In this document: positions 26,640 to 34,514 of the stretch, one piece after another
Numbering within the stretch: position 1 is the stretch's first letter
Layout: every line of letters starts with the position of its first letter
DNA from: SVTX01 sp045538195
Lineage (GTDB): Bacteria; Bacillota; Clostridia; Oscillospirales; CAG-272
Assembly: GCA_045538195.1 (NCBI GenBank)
Contig: JAZSRA010000120.1
Coordinates: 1-56,594 of the forward strand
Reading direction: 5' to 3'
DNA length: 56,594 nucleotides
Program-made: the position numbers and the translations under genes
The notes under the pieces: model-generated
Databases searched by the model: none
What the model was told of the DNA's origin: nothing
What the model saw: only the letters and a program-made list of their open reading frames with translations

Positions 26640-26668
26640 TTGAAAATCTGTCAATAATGTTGTATAAT
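26640..26668 (+). promoter_or_regulatory. Sigma-A promoter of parA-parB
   Basis: TTGAAA (26640-26645) and TATAAT (26663-26668) with 17-bp spacing. The -10 overlaps an ATG at 26667, so that ATG cannot be the parA start. Confidence 0.8.
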
Positions 26669-26702
26669 GTTTGCAGATACATTTGTTTTGGAGGTTACAA
26701 AC

Positions 26703-27464
26703 TTGGGAAAAATAATTTCGTTTTCCAACCAAAAGGGCGGCGTTGGCAAGACTACCTCTGCCGTTAACGTCGCTGCTTCGCTTGGAATACTTGGACATAA
26801 GGTGCTGCTTATAGACCTCGATCCTCAGGGTAATGCTACAAGCGGCGTTGGTATTGCAAAAAAAAGCTTGAAGTTCACGATACATGACGTTCTCGTTGGC
26901 TCCGTTGAGGCTTCAGAGGCTATTCTGAATACTGAATATGAAAATCTTGATGTAATTCCTGCGAATATTTCGCTTGCGGGAGCTGAATATAACCTTTATC
27001 AGGAGGAAGGCTCGGAGAGTGTTATGAAGAATGCTCTTGCGCCTATAAAGGACAAATACGATTACATAATCATCGACTGTCCTCCTTCGCTCAGCATGCT
27101 TACTGTTAACTCTATGGTGGCGAGCGACGGAGTGATCATTCCTATGCAGTGTGAGTTTTATGCACTTGAAGGCCTTTCGCAGTTGACAGTTACTATAAAT
27201 AGGATCAAAGCGAATTACAATAGCAATCTCAATATAACCGGAATTTTGATAACTATGTATAATTCAAGATTGCTTTTGTCACTTCAGGTTATAAACGAGC
27301 TTAACAAACACTATTCGGACAAGCTTTTTGGCACACATATTTCAAGAGGTGTAAGGGTTTCCGAGGCTCCGGGCTTTGGAATGCCCGTGTACTATCACGA
27401 CAAGCGCTCCAAGGGCGCAAAGGAATATCTGGCTGTTGCAAAAGAGCTTGCATCCAGAATATAA
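26703..27464 (+). CDS. parA: Chromosome partitioning ATPase ParA/Soj, TTG start
   Basis: A 253-residue deviant-Walker ATPase: KGGVGKTTSAVNVA (Walker A'), LLIDLDPQGNATSG and IIIDCPPSLSMLTVNS (Walker B). It acts with ParB-parS on origin segregation. The start is a TTG at 26703 with GGAGG 8 nt upstream, giving MGKIISFSNQKGG. The in-frame ATG at 26667 lies in the promoter's -10. parB follows after 14 nt. Confidence 0.95.
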   Translation: MGKIISFSNQKGGVGKTTSAVNVAASLGILGHKVLLIDLDPQGNATSGVGIAKKSLKFTIHDVLVGSVEASEAILNTEYENLDVIPANISLAGAEYNLYQEEGSESVMKNALAPIKDKYDYIIIDCPPSLSMLTVNSMVASDGVIIPMQCEFYALEGLSQLTVTINRIKANYNSNLNITGILITMYNSRLLLSLQVINELNKHYSDKLFGTHISRGVRVSEAPGFGMPVYYHDKRSKGAKEYLAVAKELASRI

Positions 27465-27478
27465 TATAGGAGGAAAAG

Positions 27479-28363
27479 ATGGCAAGAGGCGGACTTGGAA
27501 GAGACTTCTTCTCTATACTCGACGACAACGTTTACGAGGCTAAGAAGGATTCTGTTATAAATATTAAGGTCGGTGACGTTGAGCCGAGACACGATCAGCC
27601 CAGAAAGGATTTTGACGACGAAAGCCTTCAATCCCTCGCTGATTCTATCACTGTTCACGGTGTTCTTCAGCCGATCATCGTGCGTGAAAATTCTGATTTT
27701 CCCGGCACTTATGAGATAATTGCAGGTGAAAGACGCTGGAGAGCTTCCAAAATAGCTGGATTGTCTGAGATTCCCGCTATCAACGTGGATGGGGACGATC
27801 TTAAGGTTGCTCAGATTTCGCTTGTTGAGAATGTGCAGAGAGAAAACCTGAACCCTGTTGAAGAGGCTTTTGCTTATCAGGCGCTAGTTGAGCGATTTGG
27901 ACTTACACAGGAACAGCTCTCGAAGGAGGTTGGCAAGTCGCGCTCCGCGATTGCGAATATGCTGCGTTTGATCGATCTTCCCGACGAGGTGTTGGCACTT
28001 CTTAAAGATGGAAAGATCACAACGGGACACGCAAGAGCTATTCTTGGCTTGGATACCGATGAGCAGATGATTATTCTCGCTCAAAAGACCGAAGAAAAGG
28101 GACTTTCTGTGAGAGAAGTTGAAAAGCTTGTCAGAAAAATACTCGCAGAGCAGGATGTTGAGGTTCTTAACGTTAAGGACGACGCTGCTATTCAGAGACG
28201 CGTTTATATGCGTGATCTTGAAAGACGAGCTATGGATATGCTTGGCAGACGCGTCAAGATCAATCAGACCGCAAAGAAAAAAACCGTTGAATTGACATTT
28301 GACAGTGATTCCGACCTTGAGGAGCTTCTTACTCTCCTTTGCGGAAACGGATTTTTTAAATAA
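27479..28363 (+). CDS. parB: Chromosome partitioning protein ParB/Spo0J
   Basis: A 294-residue parS-binding CTPase-type protein. The N-terminus is MARGGLGRDFFSIL, the ParB/sulfiredoxin domain carries the arginine-rich GERRWRAS motif, and LSKEVGKSRSAIANMLRLI is the helix-turn-helix that reads parS. A C-terminal dimerisation domain ends the protein. AGGAGG precedes the ATG. Together with the adjacent parS cluster it forms a complete partition system. Confidence 0.97.
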   Translation: MARGGLGRDFFSILDDNVYEAKKDSVINIKVGDVEPRHDQPRKDFDDESLQSLADSITVHGVLQPIIVRENSDFPGTYEIIAGERRWRASKIAGLSEIPAINVDGDDLKVAQISLVENVQRENLNPVEEAFAYQALVERFGLTQEQLSKEVGKSRSAIANMLRLIDLPDEVLALLKDGKITTGHARAILGLDTDEQMIILAQKTEEKGLSVREVEKLVRKILAEQDVEVLNVKDDAAIQRRVYMRDLERRAMDMLGRRVKINQTAKKKTVELTFDSDSDLEELLTLLCGNGFFK

Positions 28364-28388
28364 TATATAGTTAGAAAGGATTGCTGAA

Positions 28389-29669
28389 ATGCTTGATATA
28401 AATTACATTAAAGAAAACCCCGAGCTGGTCGTAAAAAGACTTGCGGCAAAAGGAAAAGATGCGGAAAATGACATCGCCAAGATAATTGAGCTTGATGCCA
28501 AAAGAAGAGCGCTTATCGCGGAGACCGAGGGGTATAAGGCTGAGCAGAACAAGCTCACCAAGATGATACCTCAATATAAAAAGGAAGGAAAAGACCCTTC
28601 CGAGATCTTTGTAAAGTCCAAGGAGCTTGGTTCTAAGGCAAAGGAAAACGACGAGAAGCTTAAGGCGGTGGAGACCGAGCTTTCTTCCTGGATGCTTGGA
28701 CTTCCAAACCTTCCCGACGAGGATCTTCTCCCCGGCGGTAAGGAGAACAATCAGCCTCTCCGCTACTTCTCTGAGCCTAAAAAGTTTGATTTTGAACCTA
28801 AAAATCACGTAGATCTCTGCACTGATCTAGGTCTTATTGACTATGAGAGAGGAACCAAACTTGCAGGATCCGGATTTTGGATCTATCGCGGCATGGGAGC
28901 AAGACTTGAGTGGGCGCTCCTCAACTATTTCGTTGACACTCATATAGCTGACGGATATGAGTTCATTCTTCCTCCCCACATGCTTGAATATGAGTGCGGC
29001 GTAACTGCGGGTCAGTTCCCCAAGTTTGCCGATGAGGTCTACAAGATCGAAAACCCCACAGACGACAGAATACACTATATGCTTCCTACTGCCGAGGCGG
29101 CTCTTGCATCCCTTTATCGTAAAGAGATTCTCACCGAGGCTGACCTTCCCAAGAAGATGTTCAGCTACACTCCATGCTTCCGCCGCGAGGCAGGCTCTTA
29201 CCGTTCCGACGAGCGCGGAATGGTTCGCGGACATCAGTTTAATAAGGTAGAAATGTTCCAGTTCACTCTTCCCGAGGATAGCGACGCGGCTTTTGACGAG
29301 CTTGTGGCTAAGGCGGAGGCGCTTGTTGGCGGTCTTGGCTTCCATTTCAGAACAGTTAAGCTTGCGGCAGGTGACTGCTCAGCATCTATGGCAAGAACCT
29401 ACGATATTGAGATCAACATTCCCTCTATGAACGGATACAAGGAAGTAAGCTCTGTTTCCAACGCGAGAGATTATCAGGCAAGACGCGGAATGATGAGAGT
29501 TAAGAGGGCAAACGGCAAGATCGAGTATATCCATACCCTTAACGGTTCCGGCCTTGCAACCTCCAGAGTTCTGCCCGCTCTCGTTGAGCAGAACCAAAAT
29601 GCTGACGGCAGCGTTACCGTTCCCGAGGTTCTTCGCAAGTACGTAGGTACGGATATAATCAAGAAATAA
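28389..29669 (+). CDS. serS: Seryl-tRNA synthetase
   Basis: A 426-residue class II synthetase. The N-terminal coiled-coil arm (about 30-100) binds the long variable arm of tRNA-Ser. Motif 2 is FRREAGSYRSDERGMVRGHQ, and motif 3 is GSGLATSRVLPALVEQNQ. Length and order are normal. AAAGGA lies upstream of the ATG, and it follows parB by 25 nt. Confidence 0.97.
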   Translation: MLDINYIKENPELVVKRLAAKGKDAENDIAKIIELDAKRRALIAETEGYKAEQNKLTKMIPQYKKEGKDPSEIFVKSKELGSKAKENDEKLKAVETELSSWMLGLPNLPDEDLLPGGKENNQPLRYFSEPKKFDFEPKNHVDLCTDLGLIDYERGTKLAGSGFWIYRGMGARLEWALLNYFVDTHIADGYEFILPPHMLEYECGVTAGQFPKFADEVYKIENPTDDRIHYMLPTAEAALASLYRKEILTEADLPKKMFSYTPCFRREAGSYRSDERGMVRGHQFNKVEMFQFTLPEDSDAAFDELVAKAEALVGGLGFHFRTVKLAAGDCSASMARTYDIEINIPSMNGYKEVSSVSNARDYQARRGMMRVKRANGKIEYIHTLNGSGLATSRVLPALVEQNQNADGSVTVPEVLRKYVGTDIIKK

Positions 29670-29687
29670 GCCGAAAGGAGGCCTTGC

Positions 29688-30353
29688 ATGACACGTTTTT
29701 TGATTGCGGGCGAAATATCCTTGGCTGAGGAATTGTGGAATTACTTTATTGACAAGTATTTTTCGGTGGAGCTGCCGTATTTTGAGAATTTCACGATACA
29801 GTCCAACGCGCTGTTCTCGGTCAGGTGGATAATTATTGGTATCACCTTCGGAATTATCGTAGCTGCTATATGTACGGTGTATAATAAGAGATACCTCGGA
29901 GATTTCGTCAGACTTCTTATTTACAGAGAATGCTTTGACGCGCAAAGCGCAAAAACACTCAGCGAGCTTGAATACTCAAGATCTGCGGGCATTCGCGGAG
30001 CTATCAGGACGGGTGGAAGTCTCTCCCGATGGGTTCGTTGCGCGGAGGAGGATGAATTTTATCGCGCGCTCGAGGAAAAGAGAGCAGAGCATGAGGAAAA
30101 ATATAAGGACGAAAAGCATCCGCCCAGATTTGCCGAGCCTCAGTTCAAAAGAGATTGCGACACTATGCATTTTTACATCCCCGAGGAGATGCGCTTCTCG
30201 GCGGAGGTAAAATTTGATAAGAAGGGCGCAAACTGGATCGGCGTGCTTATGGTGAGCGTTCTGTCTCTGGCGATCTGTATGCTTGCATGCTATTTTTTGC
30301 CCGACGTGCTGACTTTCGCAGATAATTTCATCACCTTTGCAAAAGGGTTATAA
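29688..30353 (+). CDS. Two-helix membrane protein, unknown function
   Basis: A 221-residue protein with transmembrane helices at about 48-65 (WIIIGITFGIIVAAICTV) and 186-208 (WIGVLMVSVLSLAICMLACYF), and a charged cytoplasmic-type loop with EEKRAEHEEKYKDEKHPP between them. AAGGAGG precedes the ATG, 18 nt after serS. I do not recognise a family. It is probably the last gene of the parA-parB-serS transcript, as a strong terminator follows. Confidence 0.65.
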   Translation: MTRFLIAGEISLAEELWNYFIDKYFSVELPYFENFTIQSNALFSVRWIIIGITFGIIVAAICTVYNKRYLGDFVRLLIYRECFDAQSAKTLSELEYSRSAGIRGAIRTGGSLSRWVRCAEEDEFYRALEEKRAEHEEKYKDEKHPPRFAEPQFKRDCDTMHFYIPEEMRFSAEVKFDKKGANWIGVLMVSVLSLAICMLACYFLPDVLTFADNFITFAKGL

Positions 30354-30361
30354 AAGTCTTA

Positions 30362-30400
30362 TAACAAAAAGAGCGTAACACTGTTACGCTCTTTTTGTTA
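30362..30400. terminator. Strong bidirectional terminator
   Basis: Arms of 18 bp (TAACAAAAAGAGCGTAAC and its complement) with a three-base loop lie between the convergent genes ending at 30353 and 30446. Confidence 0.9.
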
Positions 30401-30445
30401 TGGTATTTATTGTCTACGCTATCACGAGCAAGTAGAACAAATGTG

Positions 30446-31333
30446 CTATTTTGCTTTACGCCTCATTTTTCGGTACGTGAGCGGAGTATATCCCGTAAGT
30501 TTTTTAAAGGTCTTCGAAAAATAATTCGGAGTGTCAAAAGACAGGGACTCGGATATGGAGGCGACCGAGCGGTCGGTCTCGCGAAGAAGCTCCTTTGCTT
30601 TTTGTATCTTTATCTTGGTGAAATATGCCATAAGCGAGCTTCCCGTGGTCTTTTTGAACTGTCTGAATACGTAGGATTTGTTGTAATGAAGCTCAGCGCA
30701 TACGTCATCCACCGAAATCCGCTCGTCGATGTGCTTCTTCATATATTCGATAACTCGGTCGCTTATAAGCTCGTCGAATCTGTCGCGGGGCAAAAAGACC
30801 GCGGCGGAGTCGCCGTGTTCGGTCTCGTTTCTCATAAGACTTATCAAAAACAGTTCAAGATAATTCTTGATAAGCTGCTGACTGCCCAGCGCGGGAGCTT
30901 CAAGCAGCTTCATTTTCTTAAGCTGGGGATCGGAGTAGGGAAGATCAAAGGTGCGTTGGCTTTCCTCGATTATTCCGAATATAAAGCGGAGCAGACCGCT
31001 GTCCACTTCCATGTGTCTGTCCTCGAAATAACGCATTGCCTCGCTTTTGCACTCAAATGAAACGATAAAAACGTTTGGTGCGCGTCTGCCGTCGGCTCTG
31101 TGGGCGTGACTTACACCCGGCTTGTGGAAAATGACCTCTCCTTCCTTCAAAATTATCTCCCGACCGTCTGAAGTGCAGATCAAGTCGCCCTTGTAGGCGT
31201 AGACCAGCTCCCAGAAATCGTGAGACTCCACGTGGCTGACGAAATTTTTATCAAATTCAAAATAGTGAATGGTGATTATCTTGCTTATTACAAGAAGATT
31301 TTCGATTTTGTGCTTGTAATATTTCTTGTCCAT
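30446..31333 (-). CDS. AraC-family transcriptional regulator
   Basis: A 295-residue regulator. The N-terminal cupin-type sensing domain contains FWELVYAYKGDLICTSDG and VIFHKPGVSHAHRADGR. The C-terminal pair of helix-turn-helices (about 190-290) ends FDTPNYFSKTFKKLTGYTPLTYRK, the classical AraC signature. The ATG at 31333 has no Shine-Dalgarno and lies 7 nt from the -10 of its promoter, so the message may be leaderless. It is divergent from a sugar deacetylase operon, which it probably controls in response to an amino sugar. Confidence 0.9.
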   Translation of the reverse strand: MDKKYYKHKIENLLVISKIITIHYFEFDKNFVSHVESHDFWELVYAYKGDLICTSDGREIILKEGEVIFHKPGVSHAHRADGRRAPNVFIVSFECKSEAMRYFEDRHMEVDSGLLRFIFGIIEESQRTFDLPYSDPQLKKMKLLEAPALGSQQLIKNYLELFLISLMRNETEHGDSAAVFLPRDRFDELISDRVIEYMKKHIDERISVDDVCAELHYNKSYVFRQFKKTTGSSLMAYFTKIKIQKAKELLRETDRSVASISESLSFDTPNYFSKTFKKLTGYTPLTYRKMRRKAK

Positions 31334-31339
31334 GGCTAA

Positions 31340-31368
31340 ATAGTAGCATATTTTTCTCTGAAAGTCAA
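31340..31368 (-). promoter_or_regulatory. Promoter of the AraC regulator
   Basis: Leftward TTGACT (31363-31368) and TACTAT (31340-31345) with 17-bp spacing. The predicted start coincides with the ATG at 31333. Confidence 0.7.
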
Positions 31369-31382
31369 GCTTTTGTGGAAAA

Positions 31383-31440
31383 ATGTGCATTTTTTAAAAT
31401 TATGTGTATTATTTTACTCTTTTCGTGTAAATATGTGCAT
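31383..31440. promoter_or_regulatory. Direct repeats, candidate AraC operators
   Basis: ATGTGCAT at 31383, ATGTGTAT at 31402 and ATGTGCAT at 31433, spaced 19 and 31 bp apart, lie between the divergent promoters. The last abuts the -35 of the deacetylase promoter, the usual place for an AraC activator. Confidence 0.55.
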
Positions 31441-31468
31441 TGATTTTTTAATAAAATGATTGTAAAAT
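31440..31468 (+). promoter_or_regulatory. Promoter of the deacetylase/NagB-like/kinase operon
   Basis: TTGATT (31440-31445) and TAAAAT (31463-31468) with 17-bp spacing. The weak -35 suits activator dependence. A second -10-like TATAAT lies at 31479. Confidence 0.55.
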
Positions 31469-31517
31469 ATAATTGTAGTATAATTTGGCAAAAACCTGAA
31501 AATTAAAGGAGGACGAA

Positions 31518-32219
31518 ATGAGAGTTCTTGCAATAGGAGCGCATCCCGACGATATCGAGATCGCCTGCGCCGGTACACTTCTCAAGTGCCGAGAGAGAGG
31601 CGACGAGGTTTTCGTCTGCCATCTTTCCAACGGTGACTTGGGTCACGAGATCATCCAGCCCGAAGAGCTTGGCCTTATGAGAAGGCAGGAGGCTAAAAAT
31701 GCAGGAAGCCTTGGCGGCTTTACTGTTATCTGGGGAGGATTTACCGACCTTTGCGTCTTTGACAACAAGGAAGCAGTCGATAAGGTGGTAAAGGTCATCC
31801 GCGAGGTTGATCCCGACTTCATAATCACTCACAACCCCGACGACTACATGCCCGACCATACGGCAACCAGTAAGCTTGTATTCAGCGCCTGCTTCTCGGC
31901 AACTGTGCCTCACTACAAGGCAGAGGTTGACAAGACCGCAAGGCTGGTACCCATCTTTTATATGGACACCCTCTGCGGCGTTGACTTCAATCCCACCGAA
32001 TACGTCGACGTAACAGATTTCATCGACAAAAAGATTGAAATGCTTAACTGTCACGAGTCGCAGATAGTATGGATGCGTGACCACGACAACATTGATTTCC
32101 CTGATATGGTAAAGACCTGCAGCCGTTACCGCGGTTTTCAGTGTGGAGCTGAATATGCCGAGGGCTTCCGTCAGTGCCTTGTCTATCTGAAGGGAACTAC
32201 AAAGAGATATTTGCCTTAA
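31518..32219 (+). CDS. PIG-L/LmbE family deacetylase
   Basis: A 233-residue zinc-dependent deacetylase. The metal and catalytic motif GAHPDDIEIACAGTL is at residues 7-21, and the later histidine block HNPDDYMPDHTATSKL contributes a third ligand. Family members remove acetyl groups from GlcNAc-linked substrates. AGGAGG lies upstream of the ATG. The neighbours (AraC regulator, NagB-like protein, PfkB kinase) suggest it deacetylates an N-acetylated sugar or glycoside before further catabolism. Confidence 0.88.
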   Translation: MRVLAIGAHPDDIEIACAGTLLKCRERGDEVFVCHLSNGDLGHEIIQPEELGLMRRQEAKNAGSLGGFTVIWGGFTDLCVFDNKEAVDKVVKVIREVDPDFIITHNPDDYMPDHTATSKLVFSACFSATVPHYKAEVDKTARLVPIFYMDTLCGVDFNPTEYVDVTDFIDKKIEMLNCHESQIVWMRDHDNIDFPDMVKTCSRYRGFQCGAEYAEGFRQCLVYLKGTTKRYLP

Positions 32220-32236
32220 TTTTTGAGAGTTTTGGT

Positions 32237-32350
32237 CAAGCTTTTTCAAAAGCTTGCGCCGCTCCAACGCGCGTGCGTTGGTCGCCGTCCGAAGACGGCG
32301 AGACCCGCTTTCCGAGTTTTCTTTTGTTAGCAGGAACCGTTTGCGGTTCC
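32237..32350. repeat. Cluster of perfect hairpins between deacetylase and NagB-like genes
   Basis: A 9-bp-arm hairpin (32237-32256) is followed by three 18-nt hairpins with 7-bp arms and 4-nt loops: CCAACGC-GCGT-GCGTTGG (32264), CGCCGTC-CGAA-GACGGCG (32283) and GGAACCG-TTTG-CGGTTCC (32333). It looks like a REP/MITE-like intergenic mosaic that could also stabilise or attenuate the operon message. Confidence 0.65.
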
Positions 32351-32462
32351 GAGCTGAGCAAAGCGAAGCAGTTTTCATTTTTGCGCCTACGGTGTCAAAA
32401 GAAAAGCGGCTAACGATCAAATAAAATAATATTGAATAAATACAGAAAGGATTTTTATTATT

Positions 32463-33410
32463 ATGGATTTCTTGTCAACAGTTAAAGGCTCTGCCCTCGA
32501 AGGATTTTACCCCGCAGGTTGGGATTTTGCGAAGATCGACGCTTGCGTCGGCGCACCCGAGACCGTCCTTGACCGCCAGGATTTCTGGAACCCCGAATTT
32601 AACCCCATCAAGTGCGGCAACCTCACCGAGTTTGAGACCTATATGGGGCACGAGATCGCTCTTAAAATCAAAGAGGCGAAGGATAACGGAAAAAAGATTG
32701 CTTTCATTCTCCCCGTAGGTCCTATGGGTATGTATAAATGGGTCGTTTTCTTCCTCAAGGCTTGGAACGTTTCCTGTGAGCATGTCTACACATTCAATAT
32801 GGACGAATGGGCAGACGGAGAAGGCAACACTCTCTCCAGCGACAACCCCGGCTCCTTCCAGTACGCTATGGAGCAGGCTCTTTTCAATCCTCTCGGCGCG
32901 CTGACCGTTCCCGCAGATCAGAGAAACTTTGCTACAAAGGCAAATCTTCCCACATACCCCGGCAAGATCGCGGCTCTCAAGTCTGAGGGTGCTGAGCTTG
33001 TTCTCGTTTACGGCATCGGAAGAATGTGCCATATCGCTTTCTGGGAGCCTACCTTCGCGGCTGACTACGAGACCGCCGCTGAATGGGAGAAGGCACCCTA
33101 CAGAATCGGCGCGAAGATCCATCCCCTCACCGTTGAGCAGAACGCTCTGACCAGCTTCAAGTCGAGAACCACTCTCGTTCCGTGCCGTGCTAACACCATA
33201 GGCCCCGGCATCTTCCTTCAGGCGGACTACGCTATCGGCGGCGCTGACGGTATTTTCGGACGTGGCATGCAGTGGCAGGGACTTTCTCTCTGGATGACCC
33301 TCCGTCACGGCAAGACCCCTTGGATCACCAGCTCTTACATACCCTACATCAAGGGTAAGCTCTTCTTCCTTGACGAGCTTGCAGGTCCCCTTGTTGCGGA
33401 GTGCAACTGA
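32463..33410 (+). CDS. NagB-like sugar-phosphate isomerase/deaminase with altered active site
   Basis: A 315-residue protein of the glucosamine-6-phosphate isomerase fold: FNMDEWADGEGNT corresponds to the NagB FNMDEY substrate loop, and YGIGRMCHIAFWEP to the catalytic GxGxDGHIAFNEP. His190 and Glu195 are kept, but the Asp of the DGH triad is Met188. It is longer than NagB (about 240-270). It lies between a deacetylase and a sugar kinase, so it probably processes an amino-sugar phosphate, though classical deaminase activity is doubtful. The name is by fold, not by proven reaction. Confidence 0.75.
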   Translation: MDFLSTVKGSALEGFYPAGWDFAKIDACVGAPETVLDRQDFWNPEFNPIKCGNLTEFETYMGHEIALKIKEAKDNGKKIAFILPVGPMGMYKWVVFFLKAWNVSCEHVYTFNMDEWADGEGNTLSSDNPGSFQYAMEQALFNPLGALTVPADQRNFATKANLPTYPGKIAALKSEGAELVLVYGIGRMCHIAFWEPTFAADYETAAEWEKAPYRIGAKIHPLTVEQNALTSFKSRTTLVPCRANTIGPGIFLQADYAIGGADGIFGRGMQWQGLSLWMTLRHGKTPWITSSYIPYIKGKLFFLDELAGPLVAECN

Positions 33411-33411
33411 T

Positions 33412-34377
33412 ATGACTCAAAAAACAGGTATCGCCGTCGCGGGAACGGTTCTCGTTGACAAGCTCAATGAGATATCGGCATATCCCGCGTCGGGCGAATT
33501 GACGAAAATTTTGTCGGTGTCGCGCGCGGTTGGCGGATGCGTTCCTAACGTTGGCATCGATATAAAGCGAGTTGACCCGACTGTCCCCGTGGTTGCGGTT
33601 GGTAAGATCGGAAACGACGGTGACGGTGACTTCGTGAAATCTGTCTTGTCGGAAAACGGAGTTGACACAGCGGGACTGGTGTGCGGAGAGCTTCCTACGA
33701 GCTTTACCGACGTTATGAGCATTGTGGGAGGGCAGAGAACCTTCTTTACCTATCCCGGTGCTTGCGAAGATTTCGGAGTTGACGACGTTAATTTTGAAGA
33801 TCTCAACGTAAAAATGCTCCACCTCGGCTACTTCTTGCTTCTCGACAAGGTAGATAACGGCGATGGCGAGAAGATCCTCAAAAAGGCGCAGGAGATGGGG
33901 ATTAAGACCTCCATCGACTTAGTCAGCGAAAATAGTGACCGCTATCATATCGTGAAAGATTGTCTGAAATATACCGACAACGTAATTATCAACGAGCTTG
34001 AAGCGGGAATGATCGCGGGAATCGAGCCGAAGCGAGAGAATCTCGAAAAAATCGCCCGCGCGATCAAGGATATGGGCGTTTCGGAGAGAGTTATCATACA
34101 CATGCCCGAGACCGGCGTTTGTCTCTCTGAAAACGGATTTTTCGAGCTTCCCTCTTGGGAGCTTCCGAAGGGCTTCATCAAGGGTAAGACCGGTGCCGGC
34201 GACGCGTTTTGCGCAGGAGCTTTGATCGGTATCTACCGCGGACTTGACGAGATGGGCATACTTACTCTTGCTTCAAAAGCGGCTACCGTTTCGCTTTCCG
34301 CTCCCGATGCTATTGGGGGAATGGTAAGCGAAGCCGAGATCGACAAGATGCTCAGAAAAATGAATATTGATTTTTAA
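33412..34377 (+). CDS. PfkB-family carbohydrate kinase
   Basis: A 321-residue ribokinase-fold kinase. The substrate-binding GGCVPNVGIDIKR motif is near residue 39, and the ATP/anion-hole motif GKTGAGDAFCAGAL is near 260, where the Asp of GAGD is the catalytic base. The ATG at 33412 follows the NagB-like stop by 1 nt, with GGAG inside that gene's end. The frame could start further upstream at 33370, but that overlaps the neighbour. It likely phosphorylates the sugar released by the operon's deacetylase step. Confidence 0.9.
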   Translation: MTQKTGIAVAGTVLVDKLNEISAYPASGELTKILSVSRAVGGCVPNVGIDIKRVDPTVPVVAVGKIGNDGDGDFVKSVLSENGVDTAGLVCGELPTSFTDVMSIVGGQRTFFTYPGACEDFGVDDVNFEDLNVKMLHLGYFLLLDKVDNGDGEKILKKAQEMGIKTSIDLVSENSDRYHIVKDCLKYTDNVIINELEAGMIAGIEPKRENLEKIARAIKDMGVSERVIIHMPETGVCLSENGFFELPSWELPKGFIKGKTGAGDAFCAGALIGIYRGLDEMGILTLASKAATVSLSAPDAIGGMVSEAEIDKMLRKMNIDF

Positions 34378-34390
34378 TTTAATAACGCAG

Positions 34391-34428
34391 AGGGGCGGAA
34401 ACCAATTTTGAAAAAGGTTTCCGCCCCT
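34391..34428 (+). terminator. Terminator of the amino-sugar-type operon
   Basis: AGGGGCGGAAACC and GGTTTCCGCCCCT, 13-bp perfect arms with a 12-nt loop, just after the kinase stop. Confidence 0.8.
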
Positions 34429-34467
34429 AATTGCATCCACCCCACCTTCCGAAAAATTTCGGAACAG

Positions 34468-34508
34468 AAAAAGCTTGGACAACCTTTATGCGTCGGTCCA
34501 AGCTTTTT
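34468..34508 (-). terminator. Terminator of trpB2
   Basis: AAAAAGCTTGGAC and GTCCAAGCTTTTT, 13-bp perfect arms, 6 nt beyond the trpB2 stop in the leftward direction. Confidence 0.8.
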
Positions 34509-34514
34509 TAGGGT

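Noticed and set aside
26430..26702. Chromosomal replication origin itself
   Set aside because: parS sites and parAB are origin-proximal, but I see no dnaA gene, DnaA-box cluster or rpmH/rnpA, so oriC is not claimed.
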